64,000 bases of DNA. Source: Phytophthora sp. 'mugwort'. Taxonomy: Eukaryota > Oomycota > Peronosporomycetes > Peronosporales > Peronosporaceae. The DNA lies in assembly GCA_033558025.1 (NCBI GenBank), contig JAUCEF010000017.1, positions 2,108,001 through 2,172,000 of the forward strand, written 5' to 3'. The notes under the pieces were generated by a model. It did not search any database and was not told where the DNA came from. It worked only from the letters and a program-made list of their open reading frames with translations. Position numbers and translations under genes: made by a program. Shown one piece after another: positions 43,677 to 54,426 of this stretch. Positions within the stretch are counted from its first letter, which is position 1. Each line of letters starts with the position of its first letter.

Positions 43677-45207
43677 CACTCCGCGACAAAACCTTCGGGA
43701 CACCTACATTTCGTGCTATAGCTCGGCTTCTAGAAAGAGTTAGAGGACGCTGTTTGGATATGTTGCTCCTACCTGATAGGACAATACGTGACTTGTGTCG
43801 CTGATCTAGATTGTGCAGAGCTGCTATATGCTTGCATACAACAAACCGGATGTCACACCGCGACAAAACATTGGGACAAAACTTGACTTGATGTCACTAT
43901 TATCAGAATGAAGGTTCTGCTCTTAATAGTGAGTCGTGTCACCGTTCTTCCGAGCCACTTCAAAGCAACGGGCCGGCATTATGTCCATCAGATCGTGCAG
44001 CTCCTTCCTCGTGACGGAATCCCATGTCTCCATAACCCCAGCTGTCAGCTGGGGCACGGTCTTGTACTGCTTGTCGTGGCTGTACACTTTCCTTGCCAAT
44101 ATGGCCCAAACATTTTCGATCGAATTTAGATCGGGGGAGCGAGCCGGCCAGTCCAGGAGGGTCACATCGATCTCCTTAAAGAACGTCTACGTCTCGTTTG
44201 AGGCGTGGATCAATGCATTGTCCTGCTTGAAGATGAAGTCGATGCCGTAGTTCTTGTGGGCGAATGGGAGCATATGCTCCGAGACTGTGTGGATGTAGAG
44301 GTTGGAGTTCTGGCGCCCATTCGGCACCACCAACTCCGACTTAGCCCTTGCTCCCGAAGGCCCCCCACACCATCAGCGACCCTCCCCCATTCTGTCGGTT
44401 CATGTAGCGACGCGCGAGCCGCCTCAGGTCCTGCCAGTAGAACTTGTAGCCATCGGGCCCGTCCAAGTTAAAAAAAAAATTCATCTGAAAAGATGATCAT
44501 GGGCCACACCACCTCCTTCTGTGCCGCCGTCGAGAGCCTCTCTGCAAACTCCAGACGCGCTTCCTTGCGCTCTTTAGTTAGCGGTAGCGTACGATCCATT
44601 TTAGAGTAGACTAGATAGTCCACACGAGACAGAAGTCTCTGGATCGTATGCACCGCGCACCCTAACTCGTACGTGGACTTCAACTTGGCCGCGAAGAAGT
44701 TTTCGGTGGCGGCGGCGCGGACGACTTGGCGCAATTGTCGATCCTTAAGCTTTTGTGCCCCCCCCCCTTATTGGCGCGCGGGCCTTTGCTCTTCAGCGCG
44801 TAGCTGACGCCGTTCGGAGACCGCTCCACACGCCGAGAAATGTCACGCACGCCCACGCCAGCCTCACAGATGTCCTTCATGAGTCCGCGCTCTTCGTCGA
44901 TGATGGTTGGCCCTCGTCCCATAATGAAAATAGGACAATAAGGCCAGTTCGAGGAGGGAAGAGCAGGACCTTCATTCTTGATAATAATGAAATCAAGTCA
45001 AGTTTTGTCCCAATGTTTTGTCGCGGTGTGACATCCGGTTTGTTGTATGCAAGCATATAGCAGCTCTGCACAATCTAGATCAGCGTCACAAGTCACGTAT
45101 TGTCCTATCAGGTAGGAGCAACATATCCAAACAGCGTCTTCTAACTCTATCTAGATCCGGAGCTATAGCACGAAATGTACGTGTCCAAAAGGTTTTGTCG
45201 CGAAGTG
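43677..45207 (-). mobile_element. Tc1-like DNA transposon nested in the Maverick
   Basis: 1,531 bp flanked by TA on both sides (43675-43676 and 45208-45209), as expected for Tc1/mariner insertion. Long inverted repeats of about 240 bp (43677-43916 and 44966-45207) start CACTCCGCGACAAAACC and CACTTCGCGACAAAACC. Each repeat contains an inner near-copy of the tip (CACCGCGACAAAACATTGGG) about 180 bp in, resembling the IR/DR arrangement of Sleeping Beauty-type elements. It is inserted between the left-arm ORFs and the DNA polymerase gene. Confidence 0.93.
43923..44922 (-). pseudogene. Tc1-like transposase, frameshifted
   Basis: Three frames in order on the minus strand. First, 44922-44680 carries the helix-turn-helix part (GVRDISRRVERSPNGVSYAL). 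Next, 44734-44468 has MIIFSDE with the first catalytic Asp, following KERKEARLEFAERL. After a shift in an A/T run at 44470, GGGSLMVWGAFGSKG is read. Last, 44165-43923 has DWPARSPDLNSIENVWAILA, containing the second Asp and final Glu. At least three frameshifts or stops, so inactive. The order and motifs are diagnostic for Tc1/mariner DDE transposases. Confidence 0.88.
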
Positions 45208-45641
45208 TAGGTAAAAGTTAATGAATGCGGTCTGTTACCTCCCTTTAGTAATACTTTTTATTCTGATAAATATAAAGTCTATAATATATAAAGATGACTT
45301 ATTCTCCTGAGAGATACCTAGCAAACAAGAGCGCATAAAAAAAAATCGAAAGCGCTACTGCATCAAAACGAGAGAAACGCGCCTTGCTAAGCAATAGGAG
45401 TGTAATGAGAAGCATCGTGAGCAACTAAATGCTCAAAAGCGCAAGGCCTATACAAAAAACAAAGCAAACTTAATCAACGTAAATCGAACCTAATAGTGAA
45501 AACGAACTTAATTAATTTATTAATTAATTCAAGTTTTTTTATCTGGGGCTGAATATATATATAAGACGAACCTGAGCGAAGAAATATAGAATATAAAGTC
45601 GACCACGCAACTAATAAATATAGGCAATATATACAGTGACC
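45208..45641 (+). other. Maverick segment upstream of the polymerase; small basic ORF remnant
   Basis: AT-rich, likely holding the polymerase promoter. From the ATG at 45293 a very Lys/Arg/Asn-rich sequence can be read in two frames to about 45500 (pieces TYSPERYLANKSA, EHREQLN-like EKHREQLNAQKRKAYTKNK). It looks like a decayed small basic protein of unknown role. Confidence 0.35.
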
Positions 45642-48600
45642 ATGTTTGGTTATGAACTTGAAGGACTAAAGAGATTAAATATTTACCCAATCAAGTGGGG
45701 AGGTAAATACCGAGTCAAGGTTAAAGGTAAGACCGGTGGGATGACGTATTTAGCAACTTATCGCGCCCCAGCAACCTGAAGCGTGTAGCTGAGCTCTATA
45801 AAGTCAACACCGACAAGCTGAAGAAGTACATATCTGAGGACTACAAGACCAACCCCAAATATCGGTTTTATAAGGGGACACACATGGAGTCGCACTTGTA
45901 CGAAGGTATCCAGGCTGGTGAATTCTACGACAACCTCGAGAACGTACTTGAGAGTCAGAAGAATGCTTTTAAGATCAATATTGCTCTCGCCTATGATCTT
46001 AACAGCAAAGATGATGATAGTTTTAGTCAATGTTGGCATCCAAACATCGGCAATACGGCTGTATTCGATAATCCTGTTGCCATTAACAGCAAGGCGGATC
46101 TTCGTAAGAAGGTAATTTCTGAGGTCCGCTCGATGGAGTTAGCTGATAAGCTTAACTATCCATCAAGCTCAGAGCCATCATTGGATTCAAAATTTATATC
46201 TATCATCGCGAGCATGCCCTCGGCGATAGCAGCGCTATCATACCCAAATTATCCGCGACAACAAGCATGTAATCAATTTTCCTAAGACAAGCAATAAGTG
46301 CGTCTTTCATTACATTGCCTATCACACTCGATCAGATCCGAAGAAAGATTATCGGAGAATACAGGCTCTGGTGAAACTGGCATTCAATCGTTACTGTTCT
46401 TATAAGCTACTCGGCGAAACTCTTTCGCAATTTTAAGCCGATCGATCTTCTGCAGCTCGATGAGATGGAAGATTGCTTCAAGCTCAGCATCAACGTATAT
46501 GCAATAGATGTGGAGTCGGGAAAATTGTGCATCCGCCCGTCGGATAAGAAATACGAACGTCTCAGTATTTTATCTCACGAGAATCATGCTCTCTACATCA
46601 GTAATCTGGACATGCTCGAAAGCAAGTATCAGTGTCCAAAGTGTGAGATGATTTTCGTTAGCTCCGACAAGCTTAAAAATCATAAGAAGAACCAATGTGA
46701 GCTTGTCAATATTGAAAGTTTTCCAGCTGAGCCAACTATTTATCGACCGCCTCAGAATACTATTAAATCGATGCTTACAAAGTACTCCATTAAGAATCTC
46801 GACCATTACATTGATCACTTCATCGTATATGATTTTGAGGCCATTCTAAAGCCGACGGGTATCCAACATGGTGAAAGCACTGTCTTCACAAATGAGCATA
46901 TTCCTGTTTCAGTATCGGTAGCTGACAGTCTTTTCCGGAAAGGTACGATGCTTTGTTAAGGCTGAGCCAAAAGATTTGCTAAAGATATGTTTAGCTACAT
47001 TAAGGAAGTCGGTTTACATATTCAGCAGTACAATGTCCAAAAGTATGCCTCTCTTCTACAGAAGATTATGAAGCTCATGGTTTTAGTGGTATGGATATCC
47101 CTGGTTTAAAGCTTGGGGAGAAGTACTCAATGCATGACGTTGATAGCTGGATCAAGGATGGGACATATGCCAGTTTCTTCGATTTTCATAGGAAATTTGT
47201 TTTTGGGAAGGAGAGGTCTGATTACGGTAAAATCAAGCAACAGCTCGATCAAGTACCAGTATTGGGGTTTAACTCCGGTAGATATGATATCAATTTGATT
47301 AAGAGCGATCTGTTTGCCGTCATTGGTACGGAGAACATCAAATCTGTGATCAAGAACCCGAGTATATGTGTATCGCTACCTCAGACCTGAAGATGCTTGA
47401 TATTAGCAACTATGTTCCTGCTGGAACAAGCTATGAGAAGTATCTTAGTACATATCTCGGTGAGTGTGAGTGCAAAGACAAGATTCGTTGTGTTTGTGGC
47501 CTTGCTAGAGGCTTATTTCCATATGAACACATCAAATCATTCGATGTATTCAATCAGACTTCTGTTCCTTCAAAGTCGGATTTTAACAGCGATTTCCGAG
47601 AAACCAGCATTAGTAATGAAGATTACGAACGAGTCAGGTTCGTTTGGAAACATTACAAGATGAAGACAGTCAAGGATCTTTTAATTTGGTACAATAACTT
47701 AAATGTGGTACCATTTATTAAGGCTATCGAAGCTCAGCGTGCATTATTTAAACGTTTTGATCTCGACATGTTCGCTAATGGTGTCTCGCTTCCGGGTTTC
47801 TTGGAGAAGGTTATGTATCAAACTTGCTTTAACGAGCTTGAACACCCTATAAAAGTACCTGCTAAAGCTTTCAGATTCTCAGCTAAGCGTATTAATGGCT
47901 ACAAGTACCACGATGTTGATACTAAGCTTGAGTTCAATATGATCCTTGATCACTTGGACACTTTGCTTAAACGGCACATTGTGGTCTATGTTTGTGTCCG
48001 CTTACTGTCGATACTGCTTTCAGCTGATCGAGTCAGTAACAAATTGGGGCACCTTGACGGTAATGTCCTCATCTCATTCGTTCAATGCAACGTCGCACGC
48101 AAGAGTATGTCTCTCAGTGGGTTCAGATTCAAGACGCTACGTGAATCTAACTCAGACAGACCTGTGTACTCGATTGATCGTGAAGAGAGGGACATATATG
48201 GTATAATGAATGCCAACATCGCCGGTGAACCATCAATAATCTTCAACCGCTACGCTAAACGCAACGAGACAAAACTTCGAGGCAATGAGATTTGTAAGAA
48301 GATCATTGGATACGACGCTAATGCGCTATACTTATGGGCGCTCGGTAATGAGATGCCGTGCGGGAGATTGACCCACATGGAGACTTATCCCGGTATCGTC
48401 GAATACATCAAGGCTGACAAGATATTTGGCTTCCTTAAATGCGACATTCGTACCCCAGAGCACCTTAAAGAGTACATTAGCGAGATGACACCAATATTCA
48501 AGAATACACTAATCGATTGCACCGATGAGACCATCATTGGCTCACACATGTATGAGTACAACCAGATTTGTGAAAAAAGCCGAGTTAAGCCTGCTCGTAA

Positions 48601-49415
48601 GTTGATCGGTAGTTATTTCGGTGAGAAGATTCTGATCACGCACCTCCTCTCAAATGGTATCTAGCACACGGGATGGAAATAACAAAAATGTACTCCTTTA
48701 TAAAGGCCAGCTCACAGGGCGTTTTGCTCCATTCATGGATGCCGTGTCGAGCGCACGCCGTGTCGGTGAAGAGGGCAAGATTGCTGAGATGATGAAATTG
48801 ATTGGCAACTCCGCTTTTAGACGATCGGGCATTGACATGAGTAAGCACAAACAAGTCAAATTGGAATCTAAGGATGTTAATATTAAGTCGCGTATTGAGC
48901 ACTTCATGTTTCATGGATTGGAGGAGCTAAACGATTCTTTTGAGATCACTATGAAGAAACGTCGTCTAAATAACAAGAACTCAATTAATTTGCCCATTGC
49001 CATCTACCAGCTTGCTAGGCTACGTATGCTCGAGTTCTACTACGATTGCATTGACTTTTTCTGCGATCGAAGCGATATTCAATATTAAGAGATGGACACG
49101 GACGCTTCCTTGTAAGTGTTTGTAATAGTCACGCGGGAACCAAGCGTACTTGTGCTGTTCATAAGAAGTAGCTAAGTTTGACCGTTGAACCCCTGGTCTA
49201 TTCAAGGATGAATGGTCAGGCGATGCCATGGTCTCACTATCAAGTAAGAACTATATTTGCTATCTTTCAGACGAGTTATATAAGGTCAAGTTATCGGCCA
49301 AGGGTGTACAGCTGAGTCGTGGTCGCAATGAGGATGTACTTAACCGTTTGGGTTTGAGTCAATTGTTCGCGATCGTATCACACTTCGGGGTACTAACAAG
49401 GGCTTTAGGCTGTAA
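45642..49415 (+). pseudogene. Protein-primed family B DNA polymerase (pPolB) of the Maverick
   Basis: Would replicate the linear element genome from a protein primer. About 1,250 codons, in the usual range. The ATG at 45642 starts MFGYELEGLKRLNIYP. Exonuclease motifs: VYDFEAI (Exo I, about 46830), VLGFNSGRYDINLI (Exo II, about 47265), then LIWYNNLNVVPF (Exo III, about 47685). Polymerase motifs: GYDANALYLWALG (motif A, about 48310), KLIGNSAF (motif B, about 48795), MDTDAS (motif C, about 49093). The conserved C-terminus reads SGDAMVSLSSKNYICYLSD, then GTNKGFRL and stop at 49413. A zinc-finger-like YQCPKCEM...H...C lies near 46630. At least seven frameshifts or stops break it (for example near 45778, 46285, 46430, 46960, 47385, 48662 and 49087). 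Confidence 0.93.
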
Positions 49416-49579
49416 AAAAAACTAAATTAATCATCACATACAGTCAGACCAAAACTGCCCTATCATATTGGTACGACAAGCGACAAGTGTTTTCGAATGG
49501 AATATGAACTATCCCACTAAATATATAGGGAGTCGAAAACAGAAGCCGTACAATTTTATTTGAATACAACATATATACT

Positions 49580-50715
49580 ATGGCTGAACTCTTGAAGAAA
49601 CTCTACTATGATCCAAAACCCGGATATGTTGCTGCTTGAGCTCTATATGAGAAAGCGAGAGAATTATACCCCAAAATAACGTTCACAATAGTGAGGAATG
49701 GTTTGGGACTCGGCCAGATATTCAACGCTTCCAGGAGCAGAAAAGACCAACGATGGTTTCAAGATCGCGTCTCATAACCCAAATTCGTGGCAGATGGATC
49801 TCGGCTTTTGGGATATAGAAAAAGATTCAAAGAAATATAAAAAATCAAAAATAAACAAATTAAAATTCCTATAAAAGAAATTTTTGGTACAATAGCAAGA
49901 AAAAACTCACGGATTGGCTACGCAAAGTTATTAAAAATTAAGACTGCATCGATCGTATTGACTGCGCTAAAAGCTTTCATTCGATCTCATGAGGTAGACA
50001 TCATCACCAGCGACTATTGGAGTGAGTTCATGAACAAACAAGCACAAGCATGGATTAAATCCAAAAATATCGAGCACTACAACAACGAGCCAGGAGATCA
50101 CCGAACGATGGGAGAATCGAGCGATTCAACAGAACGATCAAACAGAGACTAACTAAAATATCACCCAAGAAGATTACGCAGAAGCTTATCAGCGACATTA
50201 TTGATAACTATAACAGCACAATCCACCGGTCTATTGGAATGACTCCAAACGAGGCTAAAGGTAAGGTCATGGAGTCGAAACTGGACCATAATAAAGCGGA
50301 AGAGGATTAAATTGACAACAAACTTGAAGTAGGAACAAATGTGTTATACCGACTCAAGAAGCAAACGTTCACCAAAGCGTCAGCTCGTTGGAGCAAGACT
50401 GTGTATACAGTCGTCGGAATAGATGATTATCGAGTTCAAATCAATTCCAGAAATGGTCATACGCTCTACACGGCAGCAAATAATCTGAAAAATGATACAA
50501 TCAGAGACAACTAATGCAACTATCAATCGTGGCGACATCCTTGAAGCTGAGAAGGTCTTAGACCATAAAATATGCGAAGTGGTAAGTATAAATACTTGGT
50601 TAGTTGGCTCGGAGATGAACCTGATTCCTGGGGGCCACAAGATAACCTTAGACTTGTTCATAAGAGTAGAAGTTCGACTCTCGAAAACGAGTACTGGGAT
50701 TCAAAACATATATAA
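49580..50715 (+). pseudogene. RVE-type (retrovirus-like) integrase with C-terminal chromodomain
   Basis: Inserts the element into host DNA. The ATG at 49580 reads MAELLKKLYYDPKPGY and then a stop. The core follows in changing frames: IITSDYWSEFMNKQAQAW with the second catalytic Asp (about 49995), then NDGRIERFNRTIKQRL with the catalytic Glu (about 50110) and YNSTIHRSIGMTPNEAK. An SH3-like segment (VLYRLKKQTFTKASARWSK) ends at 50514. Immediately downstream, AEKVLDHKI and, after a one-frame shift at about 50580, KYKYLVSWLGDEPDSWGPQD form a chromodomain ending at 50715. Chromodomains are known on Maverick integrases and on chromoviruses, where they guide insertion to histone marks. Multiple breaks. 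Confidence 0.9.
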
Positions 50716-50929
50716 AGTTTGAGACATAATCAGCTTGGTAATAATTTTGATAGAGACATCCTCTGTAAGCTTTGATTCAAGTATATCATCACCACTATTT
50801 TTGTAAGGATTTTATATACGATTTTATATAGACTTTAAGGATAAAGAAATGTGTAAGAACTGCTTAGATAGACCATGAACTTGTTAAGATACGTCGAAAA
50901 TTATGGATCATTCAGGAGGTATGCCGCAT

Positions 50930-51140
50930 TAAAAACGAGTTGTTAAATCTTGATGCTGTATCCAGTTTCCACTCAACTGTTGTAAATCGTAAATATAAAC
51001 CCGAATTGAAAGCATTTTTTGGCGTTCTGTTTCATTGCATTAAGGAAAGATATTTTAGCCTTTTAAAAGAGAGAAACACCATCTGTCATACATATCTCCC
51101 GTACCGACATGATTCAGTTATGCCGAGCTTTTGGTAATTA
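50930..51140 (+). pseudogene. Unrecognised Maverick ORF fragment
   Basis: An open frame of about 65 codons, preceded in frame by sequence from about 50890. Pieces are ELKAFFGVLFHCIKERYFSL and KERNTICHTYLPYRHDS. No family recognised. Coding-like on the same strand as the integrase. Confidence 0.35.
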
Positions 51141-51179
51141 TGAGTACTCATTTTTTATGATACGCATGATATAGGCACA

Positions 51180-52020
51180 ATGTTCCCTAATTTCAAATCC
51201 CTCGCTCAGAGAGAGCAAAAGCGGCAGGAGCTTCTTGAGCGAGCCCAGCGACGCGTTAGGTAAGCTAACAACAAGCGCGGTATATATGAAGGTGCATCGT
51301 GAGCGCGCGATGCCGATACAACTATTAGCTTGGAAAAGACATTATCATCCACATCAACTCAGACAGATTTGTCTGATTCCTTAAAAAAAAACCTCTGAGT
51401 GAATAAATTCTCCCAGACAAACCCTGAGGTCTCATCAATTCCTGAAGTAAATGTTAGTCCACTTATGGTAGATGCCGAAGTTGATAATAGTGATAGAACA
51501 AGAGCACCTTTACGAATACAAATCGAGTCAATATGACTGATTGAAACGTACAGGCTCAACCCAAAACATATGACGTTGGTGTTAACAGCAGTCCACAAAT
51601 GGTGGATGCTGTAATCGATAACACTCCAACAATGATAAATGTTGCAACATCAATAAAGAGAGATTCGAACGCAAACAGTGTTGATACGGAAGAGCAAGTT
51701 CATTCCAGGAACTGGATTAAAAATCTGTATATAGAAAATCCAAATTGAGCTTCTATTGGTATTCATCCCATTAGAAAAAAACGGGTAAACAAGATGCAAA
51801 GTATGCTTTATGAGAAAAAGGTTCTCTCAGGTCAGAACAGACTGGGAAGAATACAAAGGGTATAAGCATGTTGACTGCGTTGGTGCTGAAGAAATAATTA
51901 GGGATATCTTATACAAAGTTGAAAGCAACTCAACGATGAAGTTGGAGCCATGCGTAATGAGGAAACTCGAGCGCGACAGTCACTCGATTGAAAAAAGAAG
52001 AAGGGATCTGGCGAGGAAGT
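51180..52020 (+). pseudogene. Unrecognised Maverick coding remnant (basic/charged protein)
   Basis: Broken plus-strand frames. 51180-51262 begins with an ATG and reads FPNFKSLAQREQKRQELLER. 51300-51750 holds Ser/Thr/Asp-rich sequence. 51810-52022 reads GYKHVDCVGAEEIIRDILYK and MRKLERDSHSIEKRRR. Probably one protein of about 280 residues originally, with an N-terminal coiled segment. Function unknown. Confidence 0.35.
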
Positions 52021-52239
52021 AGAGCAACTCGAAGTTGTTCTTAAGGTCGTATACTACCTGACATTCATTTCGGTCGGAAATCAACTACGACAACAGCTGA
52101 TAATGAACACAATCGAATCCGGTTGCTTTGGATTATTTCAGAAAACGATATTATAGTCGAATGGTCTGATGAAGAGTGTTGTGCCAATCTACAAACAGAT
52201 GTATAAATCTGACGGAAGCAACCTCAAACAGTATGTTGG

Positions 52240-52867
52240 GTTAAAAAAGGATCCGTAGAGGTGTATGGAAACGAATCAAAATTGAAACACCCATCATCAA
52301 ACAGCAAGGTTGATTGGCAATCAACGCTCAGAGCCTTTTTGAACATGCTCAAGAGCAGGGGTTTAAAACTCTCTATTGTGGGGAAAATGGATGCTGAAAG
52401 GGTTATAAAATCATATGAAGCTACTGCTGATGATGACGAACGAGACGGACGTCATGGTTTAAAAACTGGAATAGATGAAGACTTGGATCAAAATTTATCT
52501 ATCCCCGACAGTGAAGCTAAGAAAATGCTGTACGAGTATTATCATAAGATTCTTGATGGGAAGGTTATGATTCCATTTCGCACTCGACCTGTGGTAGATT
52601 CTAGAAATGGTGTAAGAACTCACCAACCTATTATTTCGGTGCCCAATGAGCGATCGTGTTCTAAACATCAGAAACAAGGACATTAAAATTGTTTACGGAA
52701 AAACTTGGACTGATGTGATGAAGGCTGTTAGATGGATGAATACGTTCGATTTACTAGTAAATGAGTTGGAAGATATACATCAGGCGGTGAGTACTATTGA
52801 AGCTCCAGCAACCAAAGAAGAGCTGAAAATGATTGATAATGTAAATGCCAATTCAAGATGTTCATGA
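52240..52867 (+). pseudogene. Unrecognised Maverick ORF (alpha-helical)
   Basis: Two overlapping frames, 52261-52686 and 52646-52867. They read DWQSTLRAFLNMLKSRGLKL, SEAKKMLYEYYHKILDGKVM and then DIKIVYGKTWTDVMKAVRWM after a shift at about 52670. Composition suggests a soluble, helical protein of 200 residues or more. No motif recognised. Confidence 0.4.
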
Positions 52868-53099
52868 AGTCGTTTTTAGAAACGCATCTGATATTAAAGT
52901 GCAAAATGTTGAGCCATATGATCACGACGAAGTATTACAAAAAATCTTCATGATGACGCTGAACGGGCTTACCAGGAGTGCGGAGAGGATCAGAAGCGAC
53001 ATGACGCAGCTAAAGAAGCTGTGAAAGGGTCAAACTCAAAACAATAAGATCAGCTTTGAGAACTTCACAATCAGCACTTAAAGCTACGAAGGCCGTATA

Positions 53100-54019
53100 A
53101 TTTCAAAGCTAAGCGATATTCTGAAGCTCTCAGTGATCCGAAGCCTAAATTAGAGGGCCGTGGCCTAAGAGGCGCTGGTGTTGCACCACTTGATGGTGTA
53201 GTTCGACGCGGTAGAACATACAATCTGAATGAGATTCAGGGCTCAGCTACCCCGTCTGCATACGTATATCGTCAGCTTGGTAGCAAGTACATTCGTTTCC
53301 CTGATCTAGACTTTAAGACTCTCGTGCTGGTACAGCCTAATCGTCGAAATTGTGGGCCTAAGTGTCAGATTAGTGACAGTCTCCAAGCTATGATCAAAAC
53401 CCTCGTCTATAAGCAATATATTGATCAAGCTTCATACGATAAGCTCAAATTAAGGATAAAAATGTTCAAGGAGATACTTGCCATCTCCCATCTCCAGTAC
53501 AACTTCCACGATAAGCTTGAGGATCCGTGAAGACTCTAGGAGCTGAGCATGATAAGCTGAAGGGGGAGCTTGAGCTAGGGAACGATAATCCAAGCATCAT
53601 CACGCAGCTTAAGTCTCTCACGGTGGATATGTACAGCAATCACCTTATCAAGGATCACGAATTTAAGGATATTATCACTCTTCTACTATAATTAGAAGCC
53701 AAGAGAACTTGTTTGCGTGTCTTACGCCAATTGGACTTCGTTCAAATCTATAGACGAGGGACGCCGATTGCTCATTATGTTCTTCTTTAACCTACGCATT
53801 ATTTCAAGATCAGGTGGTAAATATGGAGACAATAGCGATCTCAACGTCGCTGAGCTCAAAGCCATAATGAAGAATTTAGTAATCCGTGATCGACCCCAAA
53901 AGACACAAGCAGCTGTTTGGGCAACTGACCTTAACAAAACTATCAAGAAGGTAGATGCATCGACTTCGACTGAGGGAGGTCGTTTCTGGGCTTACCGGCC
54001 AAAGAAAAAAAAACTGTAA
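53100..54019 (+). pseudogene. Unrecognised Maverick protein with GRGLRGAG motif
   Basis: A longer remnant in two or three frames. About 53110-53530 contains KLEGRGLRGAGVAPLDGVVR, YRQLGSKYIRFPDLDFKTLV and LKLRIKMFKEILAISHLQYN. Then 53560-53690 reads HDKLKGELELGNDNPSII, and 53717-54019 reads YGDNSDLNVAELKAIMKNLV with a basic end (YRPKKKKL). The Gly/Arg-rich GRGLRGAG and basic C-terminus would suit a virion or DNA-associated protein, but that is a guess. It likely made a single protein of about 300 residues. 54020-54426 beyond it shows nothing recognisable. Confidence 0.45.
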
Positions 54020-54426
54020 AAGCCTTTACCATTTAACTTATTCTATTTCTTACCAGTTTATTCCGATATCCTCGATAAAAGTAATTTTTTTTATCACTAA
54101 TACTAATCTCAAGTATGGCAGATTCTCCATCAGGACACTGTTGGGGAGAAACACGCTATCACCTAAAACTATGATTTGATCCGCTTTCAATAAAGTCGAA
54201 CCAATAATTTGCTTGGTTCATCGGTAGTCAGATTTTGTTCTGTGATCTTTGATCGGTCTACAACTCATGATTATATTAGATCCAAAGAAACTGCTGACTG
54301 ACCAGTCAGCTGTGCATTTGCTATCATCGCGAAGTTTATCGTATATTCGCTCGCAGATCTCAATTTATCTAAGTAAATACTGAATCATCTTCGTATTGTA
54401 AGCGGCTATACGACATTAATCAACGC

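Noticed and set aside
43630..45221. Duplicate ORFs beginning MSRCDIRFVVCKHIAALHN at both ends of this segment
   Set aside because: They are translations of the two Tc1 inverted repeats, not duplicated genes.
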